Assembly: GCF_001949145.1 (NCBI RefSeq)
Contig: NW_019091482.1
Coordinates: 61,614-125,613 of the forward strand
DNA length: 64,000 nucleotides
Origin: Acanthaster planci
Lineage: Eukaryota; Echinodermata; Asteroidea; Valvatida; Acanthasteridae
Direction of reading: 5' to 3'
The position numbers and the translations under genes were made by a program. The notes under the pieces were generated by a model. That model was not told the origin of the DNA, did no database searches, and saw only the letters and a list, made by a program, of their open reading frames with translations. The stretch's first letter is position 1; the number at the start of each line of letters is the position of its first letter. Positions 35,201 to 46,619 of the stretch are shown one piece after another.

Positions 35201-38200
35201 GCTTTAATTTGATATGTGTCTTGAACATCTGTGAAACTTGTATTTTTCCTGATTTTTTATAGTGGGGATATTTATCACTGTTGTCTATGGCAACTGACTT
35301 ACTGGTCTGCACCCTTTTATTAACATTATATGGCAGGCCTACCTGCGTTGCGCATGCCACGTTCCTCTCCGATAAAGGGACCAGTGCACGACACTCCTAC
35401 ATCATGCCCGCCGTGTGCGCAGAAGCCCAAACCTAAATTCCCGACAGAGCAGTCTTGCAGCGTGGCCTCCTCCCCCGAGCAGGTAACGTTGTTCCGCCAG
35501 TAATACCCGCCGTAATTTACGCCGAAAGTGCCGTCTGGGACCTCTCGAATGGCCGTACCAAAGCCCAAATGCCGGCACGCAACGACCGCGTCCCTCAACG
35601 TCCAGTCGGTGTCGCAGATCCCACCTGCCACGCCGTTGATGTCCAACTCCAGTCGGCCCTCGTAGTGTGACAGGCCATCGGCTAGGTGCAAAGTGTAGCT
35701 GTCAGGAGCTGGCATCGTCGCTGGAATAGTAGGGATATAAAGCAACAAGAAAGAATGGAAGACAGACAGACAGATCATGATTTGCTTTTTAAAACGTCAA
35801 AACAACGATAACAAAGGCGTCGTTCCCTGGAAATGGGAAGGATATAAGCCCTCCCGATTGAAGCATTCGCTTCCGTCTTTTGCAAAGGTTGTTCTTGTTG
35901 CTCTCTTGATAATTAGCTTCGTCATTTTCATCCCCCCCCCGTTTAAGACACAGATCTTCAGTTGTTCATTGCCATACATAAATTAGGTTATGAAAAAAGG
36001 AGTCGTCGATTACAGAGTACTTTTTATCGCACTCTTCTCGATGCCTTTTTCACTCATATTTCTACCCATTCTACTTTCTATTTTCTACCCATTCCAGTTT
36101 TGCTTAATTTATGGTTTATTTGCACTGCTGCAATTCAGCACTCGTTATCCATTTAGTTGTCTAGATTTTGCTTCCTTTAGCATCCCGATTTTGTTCTTAA
36201 ATGCTCTATTCCATAATTTTCTGCAACTCTGCACCCCTCTTGGATACGCTACTGCAAGTCTACGCCCTGCGCTTCGAGTTGTCGTTATATTCAAGCTTAT
36301 GTTTTGATTTATAGCTTCCACGGGGCAACCCTAACCTGGGGATGGTCTCGTGTGCTGTGTCAAATGAACGACATTGTGGGGACTACAATCCTGGACAAAT
36401 CTCGTTGGAACATGCTTCCCCTCGCCCACTGTCAGTGTTGTTTCTCATTGGGTAAGTTGGGCTTAATGACTACAAGATTGAATGGGGGAGAGGGGGATCT
36501 TTTCACTGCACTTCCCACAAGGTGTTCCAACTATTTTGTTAGGGATTGTCTGAGCTTCTGTCTGATAAATTCATAAATATGCACGCATGCGCACATTTGG
36601 CCTTGGCTGCAAAGGCCATAGAAAATGTACCGGATTGCGATTTTGATCATTTTCTCTCCGGTTTTCCGGCTGTTCATTTTTTCTTCTGAAAATCCCATTA
36701 AATCGTTTTGTATTAGTTTCTAATCTAAGCGGGATTTTTATTGCTCTATAAAAATACTTCACAATCGTAATTTTTCCATTGCGCACGAGATTAAGATTAG
36801 ATTAAAATTTTTCAGTGAAAAGGTCTACAGTAGAATAAATAGGAGGTAAAATTCACAAGTTTTATCTTAAGTTAACGTAAATTTAGCAGTGGAACGTGCA
36901 TGAAGGGCGCTTTAACAAGGCGCATGTAAATTGCATTAATTATGCAAGACATAAATAATCGGGGCGATAATAATTAACATCAAAGTCTTTATTCTTATTA
37001 TTTCAATATATACCAATGTTACTGAAGTCTTCAACGCTGCAAGCCAAGTACACATCTTCATGGTGGCCACAATTATGTGATCCCATAGCCAGGTGTCCGC
37101 AGTCAACTAGCCTGGCCTCCCACCCCTGGCACATCACATCGTCCAGCAGGATGCTCCCAGCGCCCTGGGGGATGTAGACTCCTGTCAATGGCGACGGGGA
37201 CCCCAGGCTGAGCTGACGGCAGGCCACTGCAGCGGCATGGTGGTCCCAGTAATCGTCACAGACCGTGCCCCACTCGCCGTTGTGGTAAATCTCCAGGCGG
37301 CCCTCGTTTGGCCGGCTCCCGTCAGCTAGGCGGAGGGACGTTTCCATGTGAGGACTCTCTATGGGTCAAAGTAGTCCACAAACATTTCAGTGGCTGGTCC
37401 TGGACCAAACGATTCCAACCAAACGATTGGTACAACTTTTAGGTCGGGTAGGCGCAGCGGTCTGATGACCAGAGCGGGAGGAATTGTTAAGAAAATTTCG
37501 AAACTGGCCAAAATACCTCGAACGCGTTTCTTTGATTTTCGGGCACTGTCGTCAATATCCGCGCCTTCTCTTTTCAGATCAAAATAATCAAAATTAAACA
37601 AAAAAAGTTCCTCAATTATCTCTAGTATTCTCTGAATATCCATCTTCACTTTTGTACTACTCTGATTGGTATGCGATGCACCTACAAATTAATGAAAGGG
37701 ACATCTTGAACACAAGGTCATACTGTGTTTTACTTTTAACCTTGGCTATCTGCCGTCGAGATTATTGATATGGGAACCAGCCTAAAACACTTCACAGACT
37801 AGTATCCCGGTGTGTATTTTGGAAACTGAATTGCCTGACCACGCCCACAACAAAAATCTGGTTGCGCACTTCAGAGTGTCTTTAACGCAATAATTACGTC
37901 AACGCAATAAAATCCCTCGCTTGGAAAGACTTTTTTAAATTACACACCAGTCTAATCTCATTCAAATCTGCTGAGGAGAAAGTAGACTCACTGTCGTATT
38001 TCCCCCTTTAGCTGTTTTTTTCTAGTTTTTCTTCTGAACGAAACTGACACAAGTTACATATTCTACACTTATGTGACAGTTCCCCAACAAAAGTGGGAAA
38101 CCCACCGCAAGCCACCGACACATCCTCGTCGTGTCCGCAGTAACGGCTGCCCCAGCCGCCGCGCTGGACGCACTGGCCCAGGTGGGTCTCGCTACCTTGG

Positions 38201-41156
38201 CACCCGATGTAGTAGGCGTGGACCGGGCCCGTCGCACCCTCAATGGCCGGGAGCAGGTAGTTGGCCACCGTGGTGAAGCCCAGCTGTTGGCACGCGACCT
38301 GGGCGTCCGCCAGGTCCCAGTTGTCGTCGCAGACCGTGCCCCAGGCGCCGTCGAGGTAGACCTCGAGGCGTCCTGATCTGACACTCCCGCCGACTAGTCG
38401 GATCGGCATCGGGTCGACTAATTAACGGTGAACATACTATGATGTCAAACTTTCATTAAAGTTCATGCACTAGTGTTCTTTTAACACAGTTGGTTGAAAC
38501 TGGGAGAAAAACATACTTCTCAGCCACGTTAAGTACAGGTCCCATTCTTTATATCCCACCGCATGTAAACCTACTACAAACAGGTTCATCCCTATTTTTT
38601 AATTGTTGATAAGAATTCCAGATGGCTGGAAGGTCACCGCACGGGCGTCTGTATGTGAAAATATGTCTAGCTAGGAAAAAGGAATGGGAAGTTGGTAGGA
38701 AAGTGTCGTGTAGCGCTAGTCTTGCTCCAGTCAAACCCTTTACCCGTCTCGTTAAGTATAGCGGAATGCAAACCATTGAAATTTAACCGTGAACTGCCTG
38801 CAGTTATCTTACCGTAAGTGTTATCGTATCCACATTGGATGGCAACATCGTCACTGTGCGTGCAGCTGTGAATACCCCATCCAGCATGAGAACATTCGGC
38901 CAGTCTCCCCTCATGTCCAACACACTGGACCACATCCAAGAGGATGGGGGCCGAGGCACCATCCAGGTGGTACAGGCTCGTAGTGACAGCGGTGAATCCC
39001 AGCTGTCTGCAGGCTACCATGGCGTCAGGGTAGTCCCAGGAATTGTCGCAGACCGTTCCCCACTGGTTGGTTGACTCGTGGTAGACCTCAAGTCGGCCCT
39101 CGTAGGACGAACTTTCCCCAACCAGTCGTAAATCACTCCCAGCTGAAGAGAAGAAACAGCAGCATCAATAACAAAGTAAGTACAACGACAATAAACAATT
39201 TCATATGGCCTTGAGCAGAAGCAACCCCTCCTCAGTTGCTAAACGTTTCAATCTGCGAAGTGCAGTTCCCACCATAGATGTCTCCGTTGTTAGGAATATT
39301 GCGCCCTCTCTTGGTCCGGCTCGGGTTCATACATGCGGCGCGAAATAACTTAAAAAGAAGTACCCTCGCTCTGAACGCGCACAAATCTGCAGTGCGCCAT
39401 GTGCGCCAGGCTAAATAATTCTGGCAGTTGCAATGAGGGTTCTGTTATCTATCTTTCGCTCTCCCTACTGCCCTACAGAGGAATGGACAGGTTTCTTCAG
39501 GATGCGTAACGTAATTTCTTCGAACCTTCATAGGAGGGAAGTCGTTGGAACAGTAAATGCACAGGCCCGCACTGCCATGTGCTCGTAACAACATTCAACA
39601 GCACTCTTGTGCAACTTGCAAAACGCATTGATAAGACAGCGAGCAAACCAACTCTCTAAATAGCTGTGAAATACTTCCACAATTCTGTGCCAGGCGTAGT
39701 AGGCCCATCACCAGCGGGGATCTCTCCTCTTTTTGTATATTCTATTTATTCTCCTATTTTGTTTATTTATTTGCTTGGTTCTTTTAATTTACTTCACTTT
39801 ATAAGCGAATCCCTCCACACCTCCGATCTAAGCCTGACGTCTCACGCACAGAGTACTGAAATCACAGATCATTACAGACCATTCTCTGAAACTGCAAGAC
39901 TAGAGCCACATCATTTTCCCATCACATATTTAAATTTTTATTCCGTGCCTGTGAAGAACGGACTTGAAGCGTTAAAACTTCACGTAATAGATTGTATTGG
40001 CGGCGTCCCCAATTTCAGTCGTATTCCCGAACGTACAGTATAAATTTGAAACCCTTACTGGAACGGTACCAGGTGATTTAGGAGGTCGGAAATAAATCGC
40101 AGAAGAGAGTCTGGTTCTTTCATTTTAACTTTTTCAAATGAATACACTACGTTCGGGAATACGACTGAAATTGGGTCCCTGGCGAATACGGTCTATTGTC
40201 TTACTTTTAACTCCAGTTCATACGGTTAGTGGCCATATTTTACTCTCTGTAAAGGCAACATAGTGACATCCTTACTCTCAAAATAGGTGAGTCCTTAATC
40301 AATCCACTCCAAAAGAAAGAAGACCACAGTGGGAGTGAAACCCACTCTAAACGAGTGTAAATCCCCCAAGAAGAGGATGATAAAGGGAAAATCTTTCTCT
40401 CAAGTTGTCTTCTAAATGGCTCCTTGGCAGAGTGGAAATTATTCTCACTCTTTTGGAACAGTTTTTCACTCTTTGGGGGTCTGTGGTTTTTTACTCTTTT
40501 TTAGAATTTTTTTCGAAACTTTTGGAGTGGAGTTGTAAGGGACTCATCAGTCGTATATATACAGGAGGGCAACTTGCCTATAACTAACTTAAATACTTCA
40601 TTGGTGAGTAGGAAATAAAGTAATCGGTACATTTATTTATCAAATAAATAGGCTTTGATTTTTTTCTCCCCCATTATCATGTTGGATGAACCCGATGCCA
40701 CATTCGTTATTGAATTTGCCTCCCGACATCAAAAGCTGGATACGCTTCTGGGACTCACTCTATTTTAGAGTGGGTTTTAACATGAGTTTTCACACATAGA
40801 GAGTGCCGTTTCTTTAGTGCGCTGTAGGCTCGTAGTAGGCCTATGCGTTATCTTGCGCACTTTGTTAATACCATAATAAAGATATGAGAAATGATTCCAT
40901 TGTTTTAAACATAGCCTATGTAGACGAAGTGTTCTAACCGCTGAGGCTCGCACAGGCTCCCTGACCTTACCGCCTATGGAAACTATTGCTTTACGGCAGC
41001 AGCCACTTTTAGTAATCCATAATAAGCCAGTGTCTATGCTTGCCGCAAGCCAAGAAGGTATGATCAAACTTGTCACTTACGTGCGGCCCAAGTTGTAAAT
41101 ACCTGGAGTATAAACACTGCTGCGACGACTTGCAACACAGCTCCTGTCTGGTCCAT
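32277..41156 (-). CDS. Five-SRCR type I membrane protein (eight exons, 761 aa)
   Basis: Exons (minus strand): 41156-41081, 39142-38813, 38417-38106, 37358-37023, 35720-35343, 33911-33701, 33283-33177, 32812-32277. All have AG/GT borders and matching phases (1,1,1,1,1,2,1). Exon 1 is a signal peptide (MDQTGAVLQVV..). SRCR domains lie at about 31-131, 139-239, 245-346, 358-464 and 479-580, each with six cysteines in the group-A pattern. The first four occupy one exon each; the fifth is split over two. A transmembrane helix (about 594-612) precedes RRRMQ and a 149-residue Pro-rich cytoplasmic tail with SH3-type PPLPP sites and no ITAM. SRCR proteins bind microbial or endogenous ligands at the cell surface, so a scavenger or recognition role is likely but inferred. 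Least certain are the exon 4 donor (GTAACA) and the weak exon 3 acceptor. Introns hold only repeats. Confidence 0.9.
34760..35110 (-). repeat. Dispersed repeat in SRCR-gene intron 5 (partner at 54580-54840)
   Basis: Read on the minus strand, AGGCCCATCGCCATTTTG..AAATTGAT, ATTTGGAGG.CCC, GTCCGATAC.TTCAG.AATA and CTCTAATA.CAGAGAATTTG are shared with the plus strand at 54580-54840. Identity is about 80 percent over 250 bp. A frame stays open through this copy (FGGP at its start, SN.REFDS further on), and the same residues persist in the other copy. It may be the relic of a transposon coding region I cannot name. Confidence 0.7.
39208..39335 (+). repeat. Dispersed repeat in SRCR-gene intron 1 (partner at 50770-50965)
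   Basis: GGCCTTGAGCAGAAGCA, TCAGTTG, GTGCAGTTCC.ACCA and ATTGCGCC.TCTTGGTC recur in order at 50770-50965, same orientation. The other copy is also intronic, in the sulfotransferase gene, and carries about 60 extra bases in the middle. Class unknown. Confidence 0.65.
39993..40190. repeat. Inverted repeat, about 55-bp arms
   Basis: The left arm (39993-40047) and right arm (40137-40190) contain the perfect core CAATTTCAGTCGTATTCCCG plus AACGT, with weaker pairing on both sides. About 90 bases separate them. It lies in intron 1 of the SRCR gene and is probably a small foldback or MITE remnant. Confidence 0.7.
40287..40775. mobile_element. MITE-like element rich in ACTCT/AGAGT
   Basis: GAGTCC.TTA followed by CCACTCCAAAAG at about 40289-40314 is matched in reverse complement by CTTTTGGAGTGGAGTTGTAA and GGGACTC at about 40519-40545. 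Between them are repeated CACTCT and AGAGTG words that can pair. A further short hairpin, ACTCTATTTTAGAGT, lies at 40757-40771 just outside. It has no coding capacity. It lies in intron 1 of the SRCR gene. The outer boundary is uncertain. Confidence 0.55.
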
Positions 41157-41534
41157 CAAAAAAAAATAATGATGGGCAAAGTATTGACTAACTTTTCTCA
41201 GTCACGGTCTTACTGCAGGATTGACAGAATCGGTACATGCTGAGCTAGCTGCATGCACGTTTAATGAGTCATTGCGCGTTGAGCACTTTTGTTATCCATC
41301 TAGAACGTTGGGCGTCGCGCTCTGTCAAGATGCGCGAGGGCTAACTTGATCAAGGAAAACACGTGAACCTAGGGACTTACCTACTGATTATTGGGGAGGC
41401 GTCAGTATCGTGAAGCAAAAACGAAATCTTGGTTTTCTTATTAACTGGAGACTGATTTAGGAGACTTCAAGTTGTTAAGTGTGTAAACTTTAGTTTCATT
41501 GTGGTAATCATCAAATTATAACGACCACTATAAA
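41157..41534. other. Putative promoter region of the SRCR gene
   Basis: This 380-bp stretch is directly upstream of the signal-peptide exon on the minus strand, so the promoter should be here. I see no convincing TATA or initiator motif. No other feature. Confidence 0.35.
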
Positions 41535-42330
41535 AGGTTACGATCTTTCAATTCAACTCAATTCAACAACATTTATTTCCACGATGCCATGTATGGTGAC
41601 AAAAATAAATGTAGAAAATTATGACAACAAAATAAATTCAAAGAGTAAAGGTGCAAAGAAATTAAGCAAATAAAGAAGCTGCATGGCAATAATAGAGGCA
41701 TTATCAGAAAGACTAGGTAGTGTATAGACATGCATTGAACAAAACAGGATAAAACGGGACAATCGGATGGGACAAAACTACGGACAATACAGTCATGAGA
41801 CAGACTTCAATCTTAACTGGGATGGGAAAAACTATATTAAGTGAGGCAAGATAGATGGCTCATGACAAAAATGGCATGATTGAATATAGAAGGAGCTATT
41901 CTAGATAACTGGTGACAAGGTACTTTTTGAAGGAGCTTTTAAACCAAGCCAGAGATGACCACGATTTAATGCTATTATCGATATTACTCCAAAGATCTAC
42001 GGGTGTTAACAGAGTAAGGTGTGCGTGTATATGGAAGAAAGAGGTTGGGGCGTAACTTAGTATCGTGATCATGGATGTGAGTTATCGAGGTGAAAATAAG
42101 AGGAGACTGCATCAGGCAAGAGATTGTGCATTACTTGTACATGAAAACAGCAGTTTGAAGTATCCTTGAGTGTGAGAGTGCTAAGTGAAGCAAATAGCGG
42201 TGGTGTATGGTCAAGTGGTCCTGAAAGGGTACAAATCCGAATAGCTCTTTTTTTTATTGGTGGTGAGCGGGTGAAGTTTAGCAAATCACTATATCCCTGT
42301 GTGTCTCTCTCCACCCAGGGGTAAATAGGT
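41535..42330 (-). mobile_element. LINE 3' end (C-terminal ORF2 piece plus 3' UTR)
   Basis: The minus strand encodes, in broken frames, VQVMHNLLPDAVSSYF, then RPTSFF near the usual RT-tail position, then DLWSNID and FKSSFKKYL. This resembles the post-RT tail of LINE ORF2. A non-coding 3' UTR follows, ending at 41535-41570 in TTGAATTGAGTTGAATTGAA, the simple-repeat 3' terminus typical of CR1/L2-like elements. It is strongly 5'-truncated and inactive. It is a different subfamily from the pieces at 1.4 and 8.9 kb as judged by residues. Confidence 0.7.
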
Positions 42331-42686
42331 ACCTGTGAGGGATGTTATGGTTAGCCATTTTCGCCGACATGGCAGCAACGTAGTACAATAGTACACTCCT
42401 TAGGAACTGGGCTGGTTTCAGGAATGTCCAGATGTTGTGAGCCCAACGTGCAGGGACAGTAATGACCAAGGGGTGGGTATGTTTTGCCCATTATAAAAAG
42501 GGCCATTTACGAAACTTAAAATAGTAGAGTGACCACCATTTCCCAAAGAATAGAAATGACATCTATATTTTTTGCCTGCCTTGCAGGTAGGTTGCTTCCT
42601 GCAATCGCCTTTGGAAAAGGAAGACATTAAAAAGGAATACATTCGGACTGCAATGATTTGCCAACTTACATAGAGATCACTTGTCA

Positions 42687-43133
42687 TAAAGGTCGAGTTC
42701 GGGCGTCCGTTCTTGACACAGGTTTCGCGTTCTCGCGCTCAAACAGCGGGAACACGACCCCAGAACACTGTTCTCGGAATTGGAACAGGATCACACACCA
42801 CCTCCTCGTCAGGATTTTACACAAACACACGGAAAAACTCGTGAAATTTGATTTTTGAAAAGCTGCAAAAAGTGCCGATATATGAGTGGCTTTAAAAGCC
42901 GAAGACAATGGAAAGTTTTGCAAGATTAACATTAATAATTTTTCCACGAGAAAAGAAGTTGCCCAGTTATCCAACATTAACCCTTGAAGAATGCACAAGG
43001 ACGCTGCCATGTTGCATGTTACAAATCACTACTAGCGCTAATAACCGGTTGTACATTCCCGGCGTTCGAGCAACAGACCTACGAAGAACAAATCGAGCTG
43101 TTCGTGGACAAACGAGAACAATCCGTCCAAGCC
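42687..43133 (+). repeat. Dispersed repeat or duplicated segment upstream of the THAP gene (partner at 60146-60602)
   Basis: This 450-bp block is collinear with 60146-60602. Shared stretches include GGTCGAGTTCGGGCG, CTCAAACAGCGGGAACACGA, GATCACACACCACCTCCTCG, ACACACGGAAAAACTCGTGA, TTTTGCAA.ATTAACATTAAT and AACAAATCGAGCTGTTCG. Identity is about 80 percent with indels. It ends about 240 bp before the THAP start codon, so it could act as promoter sequence, could be part of a transposon carrying the THAP gene, or could be an unrelated insertion. Frames are not conserved between copies. Confidence 0.75.
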
Positions 43134-43374
43134 ATAACAACGGTTATTGTTTCTGTTCAGCAACAGAGGGCGGGCTATCGAATGGCCACATTATCATTAA
43201 TTTTATACATGATGTAGATGTTCTCGTTTACATGTACACGTACTGCCAGCTACGGAAAACGTCAAATTCTGTTACGCAGAAATGTCAGTTTTGTGCAAGA
43301 ACGAATACCTGCGTGGTTCCTGAGTTTTTATTGACGAAGTGAAACTAATTAGTGACGAGGGAAAAGCAACAGCA

Positions 43375-45592
43375 ATGGGCCGGCGCCAGCAGCGACCATG
43401 GCGACATAGAAGAATATGCGCCATGACAGGCTGCTCGCACAATGCACTAACTTGTCCAAGTCATTCCTTTTTCGGTTTTCCCCCCAAATCAGAGGTCAGA
43501 CGCTTACGGCTGTGGATAACCTTGTCTGGAAGGGCAGGTCGTCGTAGGTAATGCAGTAGGTTTATTTTCTTTGAGGGAAGTGAATGTTTTTCCGTGAACC
43601 TTGGGCACGTTCATGTACTAGGCCTTTTGATTGAAGCGGATATTGAGCTGACACAGTGACGGTCAAGATGGTCAATAAACCATTGGTCCATTATTACTAT
43701 GAATCTTACATGTATAACACGGTTTAACTTAAGTAAGAGGCATGACAGCCCCTTTCGAACATGGTTGCTCTTTTTCAAATCATAGTAGGCCTGCCCTCTT
43801 TAAGCCAAGTTTAAGGAGCTTTCCTTCCTACAATGCCCTTTTACCATTTTGCAAAATTACTCATGCGGTTTTAGCAATAAAGCTTATTTCAAGGGCTTGT
43901 TTCTACAGTAGTGGTGCCATTTCAAAGGTTATTCGTGAAATTTTTGTGCAAGTTATAACAACCTTAATGTCTATCGTCTGTCACATGAAAATCTGATGCT
44001 GTCATGCACGTGTCTAATATACATGTGTAAACATGTAATGGAAGGAATACCATGTTCTAACATCATTTCACACCCTATGTTAAAAACCCTACAAGACTGA
44101 TCTGAAAATTTGTAAGCTTTTTCTAAGTGAATACCTTGATATTTTCACTGTGACTTTTTAGGGCATATTCTTGCTTCAAATGGCTAATAGGTTACTGCAG
44201 GGAAAAATTAGTGACCCCCGTATATGTACATGGATATGGAGTTCTTTCGTATTAACTTTTTTTTGGCTCAAAATATTTTTTTTTACATTCGTAAAACACA
44301 GGCATGATGGCTCTCCGTGGACACCAGCATCGTCAACCAGAATATGTGCCTGCCACTTTGAAGGGGGGCGGAAATGTAACGATCCCACACTGAAGACAGG
44401 GGCTGACTACTCTGAGATCATTGCCAAGTACAAAAAAGAAGGCACCCCCCTGGTATCTGTGGACCACAACTACGTCAGCGGCTGTCGCCTTTTAAGGCCA
44501 CCGGCGAGGAAAACATACACGCACCGTCAAATCCAGACTGACATCCCTGAGGAGAGTCCTTGTAAGTGTGGCCGGACCCACACCGAAGTCCTGGCAGTGT
44601 ACTGCTGCAAGGACGGCACCGATGTTGGAACTCAGATGTCCATCCGTAGAGAACCTTGCGCAAGCCCCGAGAGTAAGCACCAGAATGCTAGACATGATGC
44701 TCCCTCTGAAATGCCCCAGTCTGAGGGAATTAGTGGAAAGGACGAGACAGATGGAGCCCACAGTGACAGCATCTATGAGATGACAGGCATCCAGCCAAAT
44801 GTTTTCTTCCTCCTGCTCTCATTGCTGCCAAGCAGATCCAAAGGGTTAAGCTTGGACACTTGTCTGCGTATATTTCTCATGAAGTTGCGCTTCGGCCTGT
44901 CATTTTCAATTTTAGGGGAAATTCTCTCGGTGTCCAGGTCCACTGCCTCCAGGAATTTTCAATTTGTGCTGGATAACCTAGCCAGATCCACGCAAGACTG
45001 GATTATTTGGCCCCCATCCGAAACTGTCCGCTCATCGCTACCCCCTTGCTTTTCTGAGCACCCGAATGCCAGGTGCATCATTGACTGTCTGGAGTTCAAA
45101 ACGGAGAGACCACCAACTGTGAAAGGCAAGGCTTTAATGCATTCAGACTCCAAGGGCATGTACGCTTGCAAAGCATTGGTCGGTTACTCTCCACATGGGT
45201 TAATCTCATTTTTGTCAAAGACGTTTGCCGGCGGAACGCCCGACAGTCAGATCACGGTGGAGTCCAGTTTTCTGGACCTGCTGGAGCCAGGCGATATCGT
45301 AGTAGTGCACAGCGGCTTCCCTGCCATTGAGACACTGGTAGCCGGGAGGCAGGCGACCGTTGTCAGACCTCCTTACGCTGTTCCAAACCAGCAACCAAAA
45401 GAGGAAGACTTAGAGTCCATCAACAGCTCATCTTTGCTGTGGGACCACGTCGAACGAGTTGTGGGCCGACTCCGCATGTACGACATTCTCAATGTAACCT
45501 TCCCCAACGAACTGCTGCAGTTTGTGAGTGTAATCGTACACATGTGCGCTGTGTTGGCCAACCTGGAAGAGTCCTGTGATGCAGTACGTTGA
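43375..45592 (+). CDS. THAP zinc-finger protein with PIF/Harbinger-type DDE domain (two exons, 487 aa)
   Basis: Exon 1 is 43375-43547 and exon 2 is 44302-45592, joined in phase 2 (AG|G). The intron falls inside the THAP finger. THAP domain: Cys15-x4-Cys20, Trp47, Pro66, Cys73-x2-His76, Phe77 - a complete C2CH site for DNA binding. A linker with cysteine pairs follows (CKCG, YCC). A helix-turn-helix region (about 240-285) and a DDE_Tnp_4-like nuclease domain (about 310-480) come next. Asp319 (IIDCLEF) and Glu442 (DHVERVVGRL) occupy catalytic positions, but the expected second Asp of ADRGF is His394 (VVHSGF). The protein should bind DNA, while cleavage activity is probably lost, which fits a domesticated transposase. 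The frame is otherwise intact. A start further upstream in the same frame (43339) is possible. Confidence 0.88.
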
Positions 45593-45664
45593 GTTGGGGC
45601 TTTTTCCTGTTATAAACAGTGCAAGTGTGATGAGCCGATTTGCATTCTGATCGCACATGTTCCA

Positions 45665-45670
45665 AATAAA
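45665..45670 (+). promoter_or_regulatory. Poly-A signal, THAP-DDE gene
   Basis: AATAAA stands 73 bases after the stop codon, followed by a GTGTGTTG downstream element. It fits 3' end formation for the THAP-DDE transcript, with a short 3' UTR. Confidence 0.65.
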
Positions 45671-46619
45671 GTGTGTTGCAGGTCATTCAAGAGCATGAGC
45701 GCATGCAACAGAAGTCAGACCAGTACGCCGACACATACATGCATGCTCTGAACATGTTTGAGCTGGCATACATGTAACTTCAGACACATGAACTTTATTT
45801 CACTGTACAATGTGCAGTGCTGTGCATATATCCATTCATCATGTTCATGTATGTGGATATGTGAGTGCGACTGGGTATTAGCCTTCGTACTGATGATGTA
45901 GCACTTGGTTTCGATATGCACCTTTCCATAAGGCAGTGGGGCCCATGGTCCATTGAGCACCATATGTAGGAAAGTACCGAACACATAAACCGAGTGTGGC
46001 TTTATCATTATAGAGATTTTCAGCTATGGTTTTTTCATTGGCATTCAAAGAGGCCATTTAAAGGTTACCTGTACCATAGAGCAAGAACATAGTCATTGTT
46101 CTTTGCATGTACAGGCAGGCCCTTTTCACGTGCCCTTTTGCAGACTTCCTTATTGCATTTGGACTACCTGATTAAGTGTTCCCAGATGTAAAGTCCGTCA
46201 CTGCTACAATGCAAAATTCGTAGCCTAAAAATGAAGAACAGAGCAAGTCAGAGTCAATTGATATGAAGCTTGAATGTGCTGCGCATTGCAACAACCAGCA
46301 GAAAATCCATTCCCACTTTGGGAGTTTGAACAAAGACGATCAGATTCCATCCTGTAGTTTTGAATCTCCAGGATCCCGTCCATTAAAAAAGAAAAAAAAC
46401 ATCCCTTCTAGGCTGTCCTGTTCTAGTCATCCCAACAATTTGGTTGTGTTCTTGCATTGGGTCCGTAAACTTGGCCCAAAATTATGCTAAGCGTTGCACA
46501 GACTCTTTTGTCATGGTGTTTGTTGACAAAACCAAATGCTGTAGCATGAGCAAGCTTCTTTGCTGTGCTTTCATACATGTACCTGTTTTATTTACTGCTT
46601 GGAATTTTAGATGTTTTTT

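Noticed and set aside
38022-38384. Arg/Ser/Thr-rich frame and two plus-strand frames over SRCR exon 3
   Set aside because: They overlap a spliced SRCR exon with correct phases and are high-GC shadow frames.
42908-43342. 144-codon frame upstream of the THAP gene and its counterpart at 60363-60671
   Set aside because: The two copies of this repeat keep different frames open, so the similarity is at the DNA level and not coding.
44171-44301. Apparent N-terminus (MLQMANRLLQ and a hydrophobic stretch) just upstream of THAP-DDE exon 2
   Set aside because: It is intron sequence ending in a poly-T tract and AG. Splicing from 43547 to 44302 completes the THAP zinc site, which the unspliced frame lacks.
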